64,000 nt of DNA from Gracilibacillus dipsosauri (lineage in GTDB: Bacteria; Bacillota; Bacilli; Bacillales; Amphibacillaceae), in assembly GCF_003176895.1 (NCBI RefSeq), contig NZ_QGTD01000004.1, positions 124,001 through 188,000 on the forward strand. The letters run 5' to 3'. Positions 17,612 to 25,270 of the stretch are shown piece by piece. The notes beneath the pieces are model-generated. The model worked only from the letters and a program-made list of their open reading frames with translations. It did no database searches and was not told where the DNA came from. Each line of letters opens with the position of its first letter. Within the stretch, counting starts at the first letter, position 1. Both the position numbers and the translations under genes were made by a program.

Positions 17612-19291
17612 TTAGTTAAATAAATATACCCTTGTTTCGTAAGGCTTTAATGTCATTTTTTCTACTAATTTCTCCTCTTCTACTTCATAATTGTGGAGAA
17701 CAGGCTGTGAGGAAATAATAGAAACTTCAGCCGGAAGCTTACATTCCGTATGTTTTTCAGAGAAATTATTGATCACTAATGCCTTATTCTCGCCAAATGT
17801 ACGAGTATAAACAAAGAGACTAGGGTGATCGGCTAACAGCAACTTGTAGCTTCCATAAACGAAAACCTCATTTTCTTTTCTTAACTTGATTAAAGCCTTA
17901 TAAAAATTCAAAATGGAGTCAGGATCATTCATTTGATCCGAGACATTAATATCCACATAATTCGGGTTCAGCTTCATCCACGTTTTATTCGATGTAGTGA
18001 AGCCTGCCATTGCCCCAGCATGCCATTGCATAGGAGTACGGGAGTTATCGCGTCCTTGCTTCCAGATGACTTGCATAATATCCTCATGTGGACGTCCTTT
18101 TTCTGTTTCTAACTTATAGTAATTGATCATGCCGACATCATTATAATCCTCTATCGATGGAAACTGAACATTCGTCATACCGATTTCCTGACCCTGATAG
18201 ATAAATGGGGTTCCTTTCATGAGGAAGTACAAGGCAGCTAGCATTTTAGCACTTTCCTTCCAAAGCTCTTGGTCATTTCCCCATGTGGACACTCGGCGAG
18301 GTTGATCGTGATTTTCGATAAATAAAGCATTCCAGCCTTTCCCTTCAAGACCTGCCTGCCACTTCGATAGATTTTCTTTTAATGCCTGCACATTTACAGT
18401 GCCGTCTCCATCCTTTTGCCATAGACCTAAAAATTCAAATTGAAAAATCATGTCAAAGTAGCCATGCTCTTCACTAACCCATTTGTCCGCATCCTCCAGC
18501 TTAACGCCATTCGCCTCTCCAACTGTCATAATATCGTAATTATGGATCGTTTTTTGTGCGAATTCTGATAGAAATGGATCAATCCCCTCGACATTCATCA
18601 TTTTTGAAAAGGATGGTACATAGTCTAAATTTTTGGGATTTGGCATATCCTTTAAGCCAGGTTCCTTTTTGATATGGGAAATAGCATCAACGCGAAAGCC
18701 ATCGACTCCTTTATCCAACCACCAGTTCACCATCTCATATAATGCTTCTCTTACATTAGGATTTTCCCAATTTAAATCTGGTTGACGTTCAGAGAAGATG
18801 TGCATAAAATATTGATCTGTTTTTTCATCATATTTCCATGCAGATCCGTTAAAGATCGATTCCCAATTATTTGGCTCCTTACCATTTTTGCCATCACGCC
18901 ATATATACCAATCACGTTTTGGACTATCCTTTGAAGAGCGTGATTCGATAAACCATGGATGCTCATCACTCGTATGATTAATGACTAAATCTAAAATCAG
19001 CTTCATTTCCCGCTTATGCACTTCTTCTAGAAGTTCATCGAAATCGGCCATTGTCCCAAATTCGTCCATAATATCTTGGTAATCAGAAATATCGTAGCCA
19101 TTATCATCATTTGGAGATTTATACATTGGACATATCCAGATGACATCGATTCCTAGGTCTTTCAAATAGTCGAGCTTTGATGTTACTCCTTTTAGATCTC
19201 CAATTCCATCCTCATTACTATCCATGAAGCTTCTCGGATAGATTTGATAGACAACACTTTCCTTCCACCACTTTCTACTGACAGTCCGCAT
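17612..19291 (-). CDS. malL: GH13 alpha-glucosidase (MalL-like)
   Basis: 559-residue cytoplasmic GH13 subfamily 31 enzyme. Conserved regions: DLVINHTSDEHPWF, GFRVDAISHI with nucleophile Asp202, VGEANGV with acid Glu259, and ENHDQPR with Asp329; QPDLNWENP marks the oligo-1,6-glucosidase/alpha-glucosidase group. The residue after the nucleophile is Ala rather than the Val usual in oligo-1,6-glucosidases, which in characterised relatives goes with alpha-1,4 preference. It follows a sugar porter by 84 bp, so maltose or a similar disaccharide is likely imported intact and split here. AAGGAG precedes the start. Confidence 0.88.
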   Translation of the reverse strand: MRTVSRKWWKESVVYQIYPRSFMDSNEDGIGDLKGVTSKLDYLKDLGIDVIWICPMYKSPNDDNGYDISDYQDIMDEFGTMADFDELLEEVHKREMKLILDLVINHTSDEHPWFIESRSSKDSPKRDWYIWRDGKNGKEPNNWESIFNGSAWKYDEKTDQYFMHIFSERQPDLNWENPNVREALYEMVNWWLDKGVDGFRVDAISHIKKEPGLKDMPNPKNLDYVPSFSKMMNVEGIDPFLSEFAQKTIHNYDIMTVGEANGVKLEDADKWVSEEHGYFDMIFQFEFLGLWQKDGDGTVNVQALKENLSKWQAGLEGKGWNALFIENHDQPRRVSTWGNDQELWKESAKMLAALYFLMKGTPFIYQGQEIGMTNVQFPSIEDYNDVGMINYYKLETEKGRPHEDIMQVIWKQGRDNSRTPMQWHAGAMAGFTTSNKTWMKLNPNYVDINVSDQMNDPDSILNFYKALIKLRKENEVFVYGSYKLLLADHPSLFVYTRTFGENKALVINNFSEKHTECKLPAEVSIISSQPVLHNYEVEEEKLVEKMTLKPYETRVYLFN

Positions 19292-19375
19292 CTCTATTCT
19301 CCTTTATCTTTTAATCTATTTGAAAAAATGGATGTATCCATTTTTTTATATGTTCGTCCATGCTTATCTGTTCCC

Positions 19376-20743
19376 TTACGATTTTGCTAAGGTTTCTCTG
19401 ATTGTTCCAACCGACAATGCCCCAATTATGAGGAAAATTCCTGATAATAAGATCATGGCAGGCATCGACGACCCAAGTAATGGAAAAATGGCAAAGCTTA
19501 CACAAGAGGCAATAATTTGTGGTAAACAAATACTACCATTGAACAAACCGAGATATGTCCCCATATTTTCCCCTGTTAATGCATTTGTAAGAATCGTAAA
19601 TGGAAAGGTCATCATGGCTGCCCAAGCGATTCCTATTAGGGTAAAGGAGATAACTAAAAGCCATTGATGATGGATAAAGAATACGGAACTAAATCCGATT
19701 CCTCCAAGCACTAAACTAATCGCATAACCCAGCTTTCTTCTTTGGTTAGAAATACGTGATAGTACAAGTGACCATAGTACTGCAGCTACGGATTGTACTG
19801 CGGACAAGATGCCGAACCAGTTACCTGCAGCTTGATAAGCAGAGCTTGAAGGATCTGTCGTATTCCACACATTCGCCGCAACAGCACCTGTACCATATGT
19901 CCAAAGATATTGAAAGCCCATCCAACAAAACAATTGAACAAGTGTAACTGTCCAAAATACTTTTGGAGCACTGCGGAGTAAGCCAAACATACTCGTTTTT
20001 TTCTTATGCGCATCTTCTCTTATTCCGTGGTAAAGAGCATATTCCGAAGGGGAATATTCCTTCACCTTAAATACCGTAAATAAACTACAAATGATTAGAA
20101 CTACCGCACCGACATAAAAGGAAATAACCACTGATGGTGGGACAACTCCCTTAGGCGCAGTGTTGGAAACACCTACTGCAGTTAGTAAAAATGGGAAAAT
20201 ACAAGCTAAAACAGCCCCGCTATTCGATAGGAAGCTTTGGATCGAATAAGCGAATCCTTTTTGCTTTTCATTGACCATATCTCCTACCATCATCTTAAAT
20301 GGCTGCATTGCAACATTAGATGAGAGATCCATAAATAAAATCGTTACCGCCCCAAACATTAAAGCAAGCATGGAACCAAACCCAAAACCAAAGCTTCCCG
20401 CATTCGGCAATAAACACATAACTATTACAGAGACAATGGAACCAACGAGTAAATAAGGGATTCTCCGGCCGAGCCTCGGCATCCACGTTCGATCGGATAA
20501 ATAACCAACAATCGGTTGAACGACTAACCCTGCAAGTGGCGGTAATATAAAGAAAAATCCTAATTTAGTAGGATCTGCTCCAATCGTTTGAAAAATTCGC
20601 CCCATGTTGGCACTTTGCAAGGAGAATGCCATTTGTACTCCTAAAAAACCAAAACTAATCAACCATATCGTACTGATTGGTAGATTCGGTAATTGTTGTT
20701 TTACATTGCTTTCTTCTTCTGTCTTAATTTCTTCTGCTAACAT
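19376..20743 (-). CDS. MFS sugar porter (SLC45-like, probable maltose transporter)
   Basis: 455-residue, 12-helix transporter. The N-terminal WLISFGFLGVQMAFSLQSANMGRIFQTIGAD and the loop GYLSDRTWMPRLGRRIPYLLVG match the SLC45/GPH-like sugar:proton symporters often encoded next to alpha-glucosidases. No PTS or binding-protein genes are nearby, so uptake is probably proton-coupled. It is the first gene of the two-gene maltose-type operon and has two palindromic operators in its leader. AAGGAGG precedes the start. Confidence 0.85.
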   Translation of the reverse strand: MLAEEIKTEEESNVKQQLPNLPISTIWLISFGFLGVQMAFSLQSANMGRIFQTIGADPTKLGFFFILPPLAGLVVQPIVGYLSDRTWMPRLGRRIPYLLVGSIVSVIVMCLLPNAGSFGFGFGSMLALMFGAVTILFMDLSSNVAMQPFKMMVGDMVNEKQKGFAYSIQSFLSNSGAVLACIFPFLLTAVGVSNTAPKGVVPPSVVISFYVGAVVLIICSLFTVFKVKEYSPSEYALYHGIREDAHKKKTSMFGLLRSAPKVFWTVTLVQLFCWMGFQYLWTYGTGAVAANVWNTTDPSSSAYQAAGNWFGILSAVQSVAAVLWSLVLSRISNQRRKLGYAISLVLGGIGFSSVFFIHHQWLLVISFTLIGIAWAAMMTFPFTILTNALTGENMGTYLGLFNGSICLPQIIASCVSFAIFPLLGSSMPAMILLSGIFLIIGALSVGTIRETLAKS

Positions 20744-20788
20744 AATATCCTCCTTAAACCTAAACCTCTCATTTATCCGCTTTCAAAA

Positions 20789-20802
20789 TGCAATCGATTG
20801 CA
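20789..20802. promoter_or_regulatory. LacI-type operator, downstream copy
   Basis: Perfect palindrome TGCAATCGATTGCA in the leader of the sugar-porter gene, about 80 bases after the predicted transcription start. It also satisfies the cre consensus, so CcpA or a maltose-specific LacI-family repressor could bind. Confidence 0.75.
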
Positions 20803-20879
20803 CATAAGCTTTCATTTGTTCTAAATGGTTTTTTGTTACGATATATAAATACTATTACTTTTTTAATCGAGCAATTCAT

Positions 20880-20908
20880 ATTATATCTGAAATTATTTTA
20901 TAGCGCAA
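20880..20908 (-). promoter_or_regulatory. Promoter of the sugar porter - alpha-glucosidase operon
   Basis: On the minus strand TTGCGC (20908-20903) and TATAAT (20885-20880) with a 17-base spacer. The -35 element lies inside the upstream operator, so repressor and RNA polymerase compete. Confidence 0.65.
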
Positions 20909-20917
20909 TCGATTGCA
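20904..20917. promoter_or_regulatory. LacI-type operator, upstream copy over -35
   Basis: CGCAATCGATTGCA, sharing the 12-bp perfect core GCAATCGATTGC with the downstream operator. Centres are 115 bp apart, close to 11 helical turns, so both sites face the same side of the DNA as needed for looping by a dimer of dimers. Confidence 0.75.
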
Positions 20918-20980
20918 TTAATGTTCCGAATATTTCTTTTTTCTATAAATCTATTTTGATTAGCATATGAGGGGCTGTTT

Positions 20981-21090
20981 GCAATATATCTTGGTGAACG
21001 CTCCTCTTCCTAGCTAGATTGCCAAGATATATCTTTTTATCTTGACTATCTCTCCTCTCCATAGCGAGATGAGCAAAATATATTTTTTCG
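20981..21090. repeat. Imperfect intergenic repeat with ATATATCTT cores
   Basis: AATATATCTTGG, AAGATATATCTT (a perfect 12-bp palindrome) and AAATATATTTT recur at about 20984, 21027 and 21078, each followed by a TCTCCTCT-like and a TAGCNAGAT-like block. Copies two and three are about 51 bp apart. Translated on the minus strand it gives two 17-residue repeats, but this frame runs into the S-box and has no ribosome site. Confidence 0.4.
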
Positions 21091-21110
21091 ACAACCTGTT
21101 CTTCACTAAG

Positions 21111-21139
21111 TTGATGTTTTTCTTTTTTCATGATATAGT
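21111..21139 (+). promoter_or_regulatory. Promoter of the S-box leader
   Basis: TTGATG (21111-21116) and TATAGT (21134-21139) with a 17-base spacer, about 20 bases upstream of the riboswitch. Confidence 0.6.
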
Positions 21140-21157
21140 CTATGAAACTATATGGAT

Positions 21158-21268
21158 ATTTCTCATCCAGAGAGGGGGAGGGACTGACCCTATGATCTCT
21201 CGGCAACCAACTTTTATTCAAAGTATGGTGCCAACTTCAGACGTATTTTAATACGAAAGATGAGAAGG
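21158..21268 (+). promoter_or_regulatory. SAM-I riboswitch (S-box)
   Basis: Aptamer that binds S-adenosylmethionine. The P1 strands TTCTCATC (start) and GATGAGAA (end) enclose the hallmark sequences AGAGAGGGGGAGGGACTGACCC, CTCTCGGCAACC, a P3-P4 region with ATGGTGCCAA and a final AATACGAAAG. The 3' strand of P1 (GAGAAGG, 21261-21267) is complementary to the first arm of the following terminator (CCTTCTC, 21296-21302), giving the expected antiterminator. High SAM should therefore shut off the OsmC-like gene. Confidence 0.93.
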
Positions 21269-21292
21269 AAAGCAATTATACTATCGGTAATC

Positions 21293-21326
21293 AGCCCTTC
21301 TCCCCTTTTTAGAGAAGGGCTTTTTC
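21293..21326 (+). terminator. SAM-controlled terminator
   Basis: AGCCCTTCTC and GAGAAGGGCT form a 10-bp stem around a T-rich loop, followed by TTTTTC. It lies between the S-box and the OsmC-like start codon. Confidence 0.92.
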
Positions 21327-21349
21327 ACATCTTACTTTAGGAGGCAAGC

Positions 21350-21790
21350 ATGGCTATTCACACATTTAAAGCAACAGCAACATTAAAGGAAAAGGTTTTA
21401 GTAGAAACGGAATCCCGAGGACATAAGGTGATGGTTGACGAACCTGCATCCCTTGGTGGCACTGATACTGCAATGAACCCAGTAGAATTATTACTTTCTG
21501 CATTAGGATCCTGCCAATCGATTGTGGCACGTACGTATGCTGAAAAATTTGATATTGATCTAAAGAATTTCCGTGTTGAATTAGAAGGGGATATTGATCT
21601 GGACGGATTTTTCGATAAGGGGGATGTGCGCCCAGGATATTCGGAAATAAGCTCAACCTTTTACATTGATACTGATGCTCCAAAAGAAAAAGTGGAGGAA
21701 TTTGTCACATTTTTAGAGGAGCATTGTCCAGTAGGTGATACGATTCAAAACCTTGTTAATCTTTCCTCTACCACTGTCATAAAAAAATAA
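21350..21790 (+). CDS. OsmC-family peroxiredoxin-like protein
   Basis: 146-residue OsmC/Ohr-superfamily protein; members reduce organic hydroperoxides with two reactive cysteines. Here Cys in LLSALGSCQSIVARTYAE and Cys in LEEHCPVGDTI match the two positions. GGAGG precedes the start. It is the only gene behind the S-box, so it belongs to the SAM-sensing sulfur-metabolism regulon, which points to a role with sulfur compounds rather than general peroxide defence; that is inference. Length is normal for the YhfA-like subgroup. Confidence 0.88.
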   Translation: MAIHTFKATATLKEKVLVETESRGHKVMVDEPASLGGTDTAMNPVELLLSALGSCQSIVARTYAEKFDIDLKNFRVELEGDIDLDGFFDKGDVRPGYSEISSTFYIDTDAPKEKVEEFVTFLEEHCPVGDTIQNLVNLSSTTVIKK

Positions 21791-21812
21791 CCATCTCTCC
21801 TTGAGATGGTTA
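21789..21812 (-). terminator. Terminator of the NSS symporter gene
   Basis: AACCATCTC and GAGATGGTT around TCCTT; on the minus strand the stem is followed by a run of seven Ts, right after the symporter stop. Also lies directly behind the OsmC-like stop on plus. Confidence 0.8.
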
Positions 21813-23150
21813 TAACTTCCATATCCCGATCAAATTCACATACACTACGAGAATCGTGACCGGTACAATCCAAGTCATGACAACTCTCCAGATTCGATAC
21901 CAGCCATTGGATAGGTTGTTAGACATCTTAAACTGCTCTTCCACCAGCGCTTTATCCATTCGATGAATGATAAACATCGCAATAAGTAAGCTTCCGAGTG
22001 GTAGCAAAATATTACTCACTAAATAATCTGTTGCATCAAATACTGTTTTATTAAAGACCATGAAATCCTTTAGAATACTGGAGGACAGGGCTGCTGGAAT
22101 ACCCGCAATGAACATAACAAGTCCTGAAATCCAGGTCACTTTCTTTCTCGATCTTTTTCCATTTTCCGTGAAGGCAGATACGATAATTTCTAATAAACTA
22201 AAGGAGGACGTTAAAGTCGCAAATAAAAATAATAATAAGAATAGACAGAAGAATACTTCCCCGAAAGGAATTTGAGCAAATACTGTCGGCAAAATAATAA
22301 ACAATAAGCCCGGCCCTTCTGTAGGCTCAATTCCAAAGGCAAACACTGCCGGGAAAATAGCTAATCCCGCTAATAAGGAGACGAAAATATTCATCACGAC
22401 AACAGAGGAAGCAGATGCCGGGATACTCACTTCTTTTCCTAAATAAGAGCTATAGGTAACCATACAAGAAAAACCCACTGCTAGAGCAAAAAAGGATTGA
22501 CCAAGCGCATAGAGAATTCCCTCTCCTGTTAGGCTAGAAAAATCTGGATTTAGAATAAAAGAGATCCCTTCCGCAGCCCCTTCTAGAGTGAGGGAACGAA
22601 CGACAAGGATAATAAAAAATAAAAACAATAATGGCATCATATATTTATTCGCTTTTTCAATCCCATTCTTTATTCCAAAAGAAATGACAACAACATTAAT
22701 GAGTAAAAACAGCGCTAACCCTGTTAACGTAATGACGGGCGAGGAGGTGACAGCGCCAAATAATTGCTCATAATTCGCTCCATCCTTAATTACTTGACCA
22801 ACAACAGACTGAGCACTATAAATCAAGACCCAACCACCTACCACACTATAAAAGGAAAGCAATAGAAAGCAGCCTAATACACCTAGCTGACCGATCATTT
22901 TCCAATGGCTATTTGGCGCTAAGGTTCTATAAGCCGTGATCGCTTCTTTTTTCGCGCCACGCCCAATTACAAATTCTGATATTAGCATCGATAATCCAAT
23001 CACAAGGGTGAAGACAATGAATAATAGGAAAAATGCTGCTCCTCCATTTAGTCCTGCCTGATATGGAAACTTCCAAATGGCACCTAGTCCAATCGCAGCA
23101 CCAGCGGAAGCCATAATAAACCCAATTTTGGATGACCATTGTTCACGCAT
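21810..23150 (-). CDS. Sodium-dependent transporter, NSS/SNF family
   Basis: 446-residue membrane protein with about 11-12 helices. The N terminus MREQWSSKIGFIMASAGAAIGLGAIWKFPYQAGLNGG contains the family's sodium- and substrate-binding unwound helix 1. Bacterial members take up amino acids (Trp, Leu, Met and others) with sodium; substrate not predictable here. Start at 23150 is preferred because AAGGAG lies eight bases upstream. Its proximity to a SAM-riboswitch gene, convergent and sharing a terminator, is not evidence of shared control. Confidence 0.9.
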   Translation of the reverse strand: MREQWSSKIGFIMASAGAAIGLGAIWKFPYQAGLNGGAAFFLLFIVFTLVIGLSMLISEFVIGRGAKKEAITAYRTLAPNSHWKMIGQLGVLGCFLLLSFYSVVGGWVLIYSAQSVVGQVIKDGANYEQLFGAVTSSPVITLTGLALFLLINVVVISFGIKNGIEKANKYMMPLLFLFFIILVVRSLTLEGAAEGISFILNPDFSSLTGEGILYALGQSFFALAVGFSCMVTYSSYLGKEVSIPASASSVVVMNIFVSLLAGLAIFPAVFAFGIEPTEGPGLLFIILPTVFAQIPFGEVFFCLFLLLFLFATLTSSFSLLEIIVSAFTENGKRSRKKVTWISGLVMFIAGIPAALSSSILKDFMVFNKTVFDATDYLVSNILLPLGSLLIAMFIIHRMDKALVEEQFKMSNNLSNGWYRIWRVVMTWIVPVTILVVYVNLIGIWKL

Positions 23151-23226
23151 CGCAAACACTCCTTTTCATATAAAGACTATTATAAACTTTATATGGTCTT
23201 AAGGGAAGTGTAGGATTGTTCCTTGA

Positions 23227-23463
23227 TTAGATTAAAAACATCGTAGGTAGAAGTAGGATGAATATCGCAAACAATGGATATAAACCAAGCTTGATCGTAG
23301 ACTTCTCATGTATGGAAAGGAACTCCAAAGGACTCTTCACAGGCTTACAGATCCAGTCTGCTAGCTGATCTAGCTTGTTTTTTTTCAGTGGTATCTGAGG
23401 GATTTCTACATGAAACTCCTCTAACCTTTCTTTGAGCTCTTCTGGTATTTCTTTTTTATTCAT
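23227..23463 (-). CDS. Small membrane protein behind ECF sigma factor, possible anti-sigma factor
   Basis: 78-residue protein with a charged N-terminal two-thirds and one C-terminal membrane helix (residues 58-77). Its start overlaps the sigma-factor stop by 4 bp. Short single-span proteins in this position are often anti-sigma factors (compare YxlC of the B. subtilis sigY operon), with the cytoplasmic part binding sigma. No clear sequence family; role is inferred from context only. Confidence 0.6.
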   Translation of the reverse strand: MNKKEIPEELKERLEEFHVEIPQIPLKKNKLDQLADWICKPVKSPLEFLSIHEKSTIKLGLYPLFAIFILLLPTMFLI

Positions 23464-23969
23464 GCCGTTCCCTCCAATAGCTCTTTTAATCTTTTCAACG
23501 AAGCATGTAATCTTGATTTGACGGTCCCAATAGGTATTTCTAGTATTTTCGCAATTTCTTTTTGACTTAAATCATGATAATAGGTTAATAAAATGATTGC
23601 ACGCTGATGCTCAGGTAATTGCTTGATAGCTTCTTGGATCGTAAGTTTATCAATAGACGACATGCTTTCATGTTGGGCTTCTTTCTGGTATAAAAATGGC
23701 AAAAGCTTCTTCCAGCGTTGCCTCTTATTCAACCGATTAATCATCAATTGATAGGCCATGCGAAATAAATAGGTCTTGATCGAGGATTTTCTCGCATCAA
23801 ATTGATGTTGATATTTATGAAAACGCAAAAAGGTATCCTGGACGATATCAATACTTAGCTGCTCCTCCTGACAGTAACGGTAGATAAAAAGATAGATAGG
23901 GGTTTTGTAAGAAACGAACAATTCCTCAAGGCTGTATTGTTCTTCTTGCTCCGCCTTATTCAAATTCAT
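23460..23969 (-). CDS. ECF RNA polymerase sigma factor
   Basis: 169-residue extracytoplasmic-function sigma factor. Region 2 (about 14-80: YKTPIYLFIYRYCQEEQLSIDIVQDTFLRFHKY, then KTYLFRMAYQLMINRLNKRQR) and region 4 (about 108-160: AIKQLPEHQRAIILLTYYHDLSQKEIAKILEIPIGTVKSRLHASLKRLK) are complete. It resembles the SigY/SigV-sized group. It overlaps an upstream membrane-protein gene by 14 bp and a downstream candidate anti-sigma gene by 4 bp, so all three are co-translated. Confidence 0.93.
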   Translation of the reverse strand: MNLNKAEQEEQYSLEELFVSYKTPIYLFIYRYCQEEQLSIDIVQDTFLRFHKYQHQFDARKSSIKTYLFRMAYQLMINRLNKRQRWKKLLPFLYQKEAQHESMSSIDKLTIQEAIKQLPEHQRAIILLTYYHDLSQKEIAKILEIPIGTVKSRLHASLKRLKELLEGTA

Positions 23970-24327
23970 CTGGCCACCGTTTTTTTATTCCCTTAAGTAC
24001 ATAAACAATTCTAGAGATAAGCCAAATAATGGTGAGTAAAGAAAATATAGCGGTCTGATGAAGAAAAAATTGCACCCAAGGGCTTTCAATATTATCTCCG
24101 CGAAGTAAAACAATACATAAACCAATCAGGCAGAGATACGTATATCCTGCAACTACAATATTAATATTATCCCATCTCGTCCATTGAAAATAAATATCTG
24201 TTTTCTTAAAATCAATTTTGCCTTGTGAATCCTTGACCACCTTTTTGTTTAACGTAGCGATAAATATTGCGAAAACATTTCCTAAGATCACCACAACAAC
24301 TGTACTGATTAACCAACCTAATGTCAT
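23956..24327 (-). CDS. Membrane protein, first gene of the ECF sigma operon
   Basis: 123-residue protein with three to four hydrophobic segments (about 3-26, 58-76, 88-110). The charged connection NKKVVKDSQGKIDFKKTDIYFQWTRW lies after the first helix. I do not recognise the family. It precedes and overlaps the sigma-factor gene by 14 bp and has AAGGAAGG before its start. It could sense an envelope signal or be a sigma-regulon member. Function unknown. Confidence 0.6.
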   Translation of the reverse strand: MTLGWLISTVVVVILGNVFAIFIATLNKKVVKDSQGKIDFKKTDIYFQWTRWDNINIVVAGYTYLCLIGLCIVLLRGDNIESPWVQFFLHQTAIFSLLTIIWLISRIVYVLKGIKKRWPDEFE

Positions 24328-24348
24328 ATTGTCCTTCCTTTCCTTCTT

Positions 24349-24385
24349 CTACTTACTTATACAAGTAAGTAGATAGAAAGGTTCA
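24349..24385 (-). promoter_or_regulatory. 10-bp inverted repeat overlapping the sigma-operon promoter
   Basis: CTACTTACTT and AAGTAAGTAG separated by ATAC (24349-24372), a perfect 10-bp arm palindrome typical of TetR-like operators. On the minus strand TGAACC (24385-24380) and TATAAG (24361-24356) form a candidate promoter with an 18-base spacer, its -10 inside the palindrome. No T-run follows, so it is not a terminator of the MOSC gene. Confidence 0.6.
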
Positions 24386-24388
24386 CTT

Positions 24389-25102
24389 CTAATTTTTATT
24401 TGGACCAAATACACGTTTATCACTAGAGGATGTCTTCTTTCCTTTCAACCTTTTCGACAGGGTCTCCTTCCAGCTTTCCGCTAAGAATGGACAGGAAGCT
24501 AGTTCCTCTACGAGAGCTAAATCATCTTTTTTACGATACATCACTTCATTACATTGAGCAATCGTCCATTTAGGGTAAGGTCGCTCTAGCAAAATTAATT
24601 CCTGTTCTGCTTGAACATAGCCTTCTTCCAATACGCGAAAATACCACCCTGTTCTACCTGTCTCCTGTATCTGCAGAGCAAAATCCATGATGCGATATCG
24701 TCTTGCAGGCTTCCAGCACGGCCTTCTCGGTTGAGCCACTTGGATAACTGCCTCACCAAATCGGTAGGTGTCTCCTATACAAACACGCTGTTCATCTAAA
24801 GATTCTACCGCTAAATTTTCCCCCATTGCACCTATTCCAATCTTTTCTATCCCTTGTTCTTTGCGCCAATAGTCATAATGATGGGTTGAATAGGCAAAAA
24901 TTGCTTTTTCCAGACCACCATGATTTTTCGTATCTGCTACCTCATCACCTGCTAGTCCCGTTTTGCTAAGCCACTTCCTCCCTTCTACACTTTGCTTAAA
25001 AATAGCACTCTCCCATTCACGATCCATTTTGTCTTTAGCTTCTGGACTTCCTAATTTTTTCACTTTGCCTGTTAATAATTTTCGAATAATTGGTGGGTTC
25101 AT
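24389..25102 (-). CDS. MOSC-domain protein (YiiM-like)
   Basis: 237-residue protein. The MOSC beta-barrel (about 25-165) has KNHGGLEKAIFAYS and GIGAMGENLAVE and the conserved cysteine Cys129 in QVAQPRRPCWKPA, which binds the molybdenum or sulfur ligand in this superfamily. The C-terminal part (about 170-220) is the three-helix extension of YiiM-like proteins. E. coli YiiM reduces N-hydroxylated compounds together with molybdenum cofactor, so a similar detoxification role is possible. No molybdopterin genes nearby. Confidence 0.85.
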   Translation of the reverse strand: MNPPIIRKLLTGKVKKLGSPEAKDKMDREWESAIFKQSVEGRKWLSKTGLAGDEVADTKNHGGLEKAIFAYSTHHYDYWRKEQGIEKIGIGAMGENLAVESLDEQRVCIGDTYRFGEAVIQVAQPRRPCWKPARRYRIMDFALQIQETGRTGWYFRVLEEGYVQAEQELILLERPYPKWTIAQCNEVMYRKKDDLALVEELASCPFLAESWKETLSKRLKGKKTSSSDKRVFGPNKN

Positions 25103-25215
25103 TTCATCTCTCCTCTGACAGAATTATGTAAGGTAATATCTATTCTATGGAAATTTCTAAAATTTTTAAAGAAGCTTCTTTAATTTTTCTGGTTATCTGT
25201 TAAAAATCAAAACGA

Positions 25216-25221
25216 TATAAT
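25216..25221 (+). promoter_or_regulatory. -10 element of the esterase-xylanase gene
   Basis: TATAAT in a short AT-rich leader; the best -35 at 17 bases is a weak TTATCT. Start codon is 50 bases downstream. Confidence 0.4.
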
Positions 25222-25237
25222 AAGAGTTGTGGTTCTT

Positions 25238-25252
25238 ATGTAAGCGTTTAAA
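25238..25252 (+). promoter_or_regulatory. cre box (CcpA) of the esterase-xylanase gene
   Basis: ATGTAAGCGTTTAAA matches the cre consensus at all but one position and sits just downstream of the predicted start of transcription, a roadblock position. Confidence 0.72.
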
Positions 25253-25270
25253 AAGAAGGGAGATTGCTTA

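Noticed and set aside
19320-19667. 115-residue plus-strand open frame with start near a strong T-tract
   Set aside because: Lies antisense within the sugar-porter gene; no ribosome site or family resemblance.
20943-21221. 92-residue open frame on the minus strand
   Set aside because: It overlaps the S-box aptamer and promoter, has no ribosome site, and its internal similarity reflects the underlying DNA repeat.
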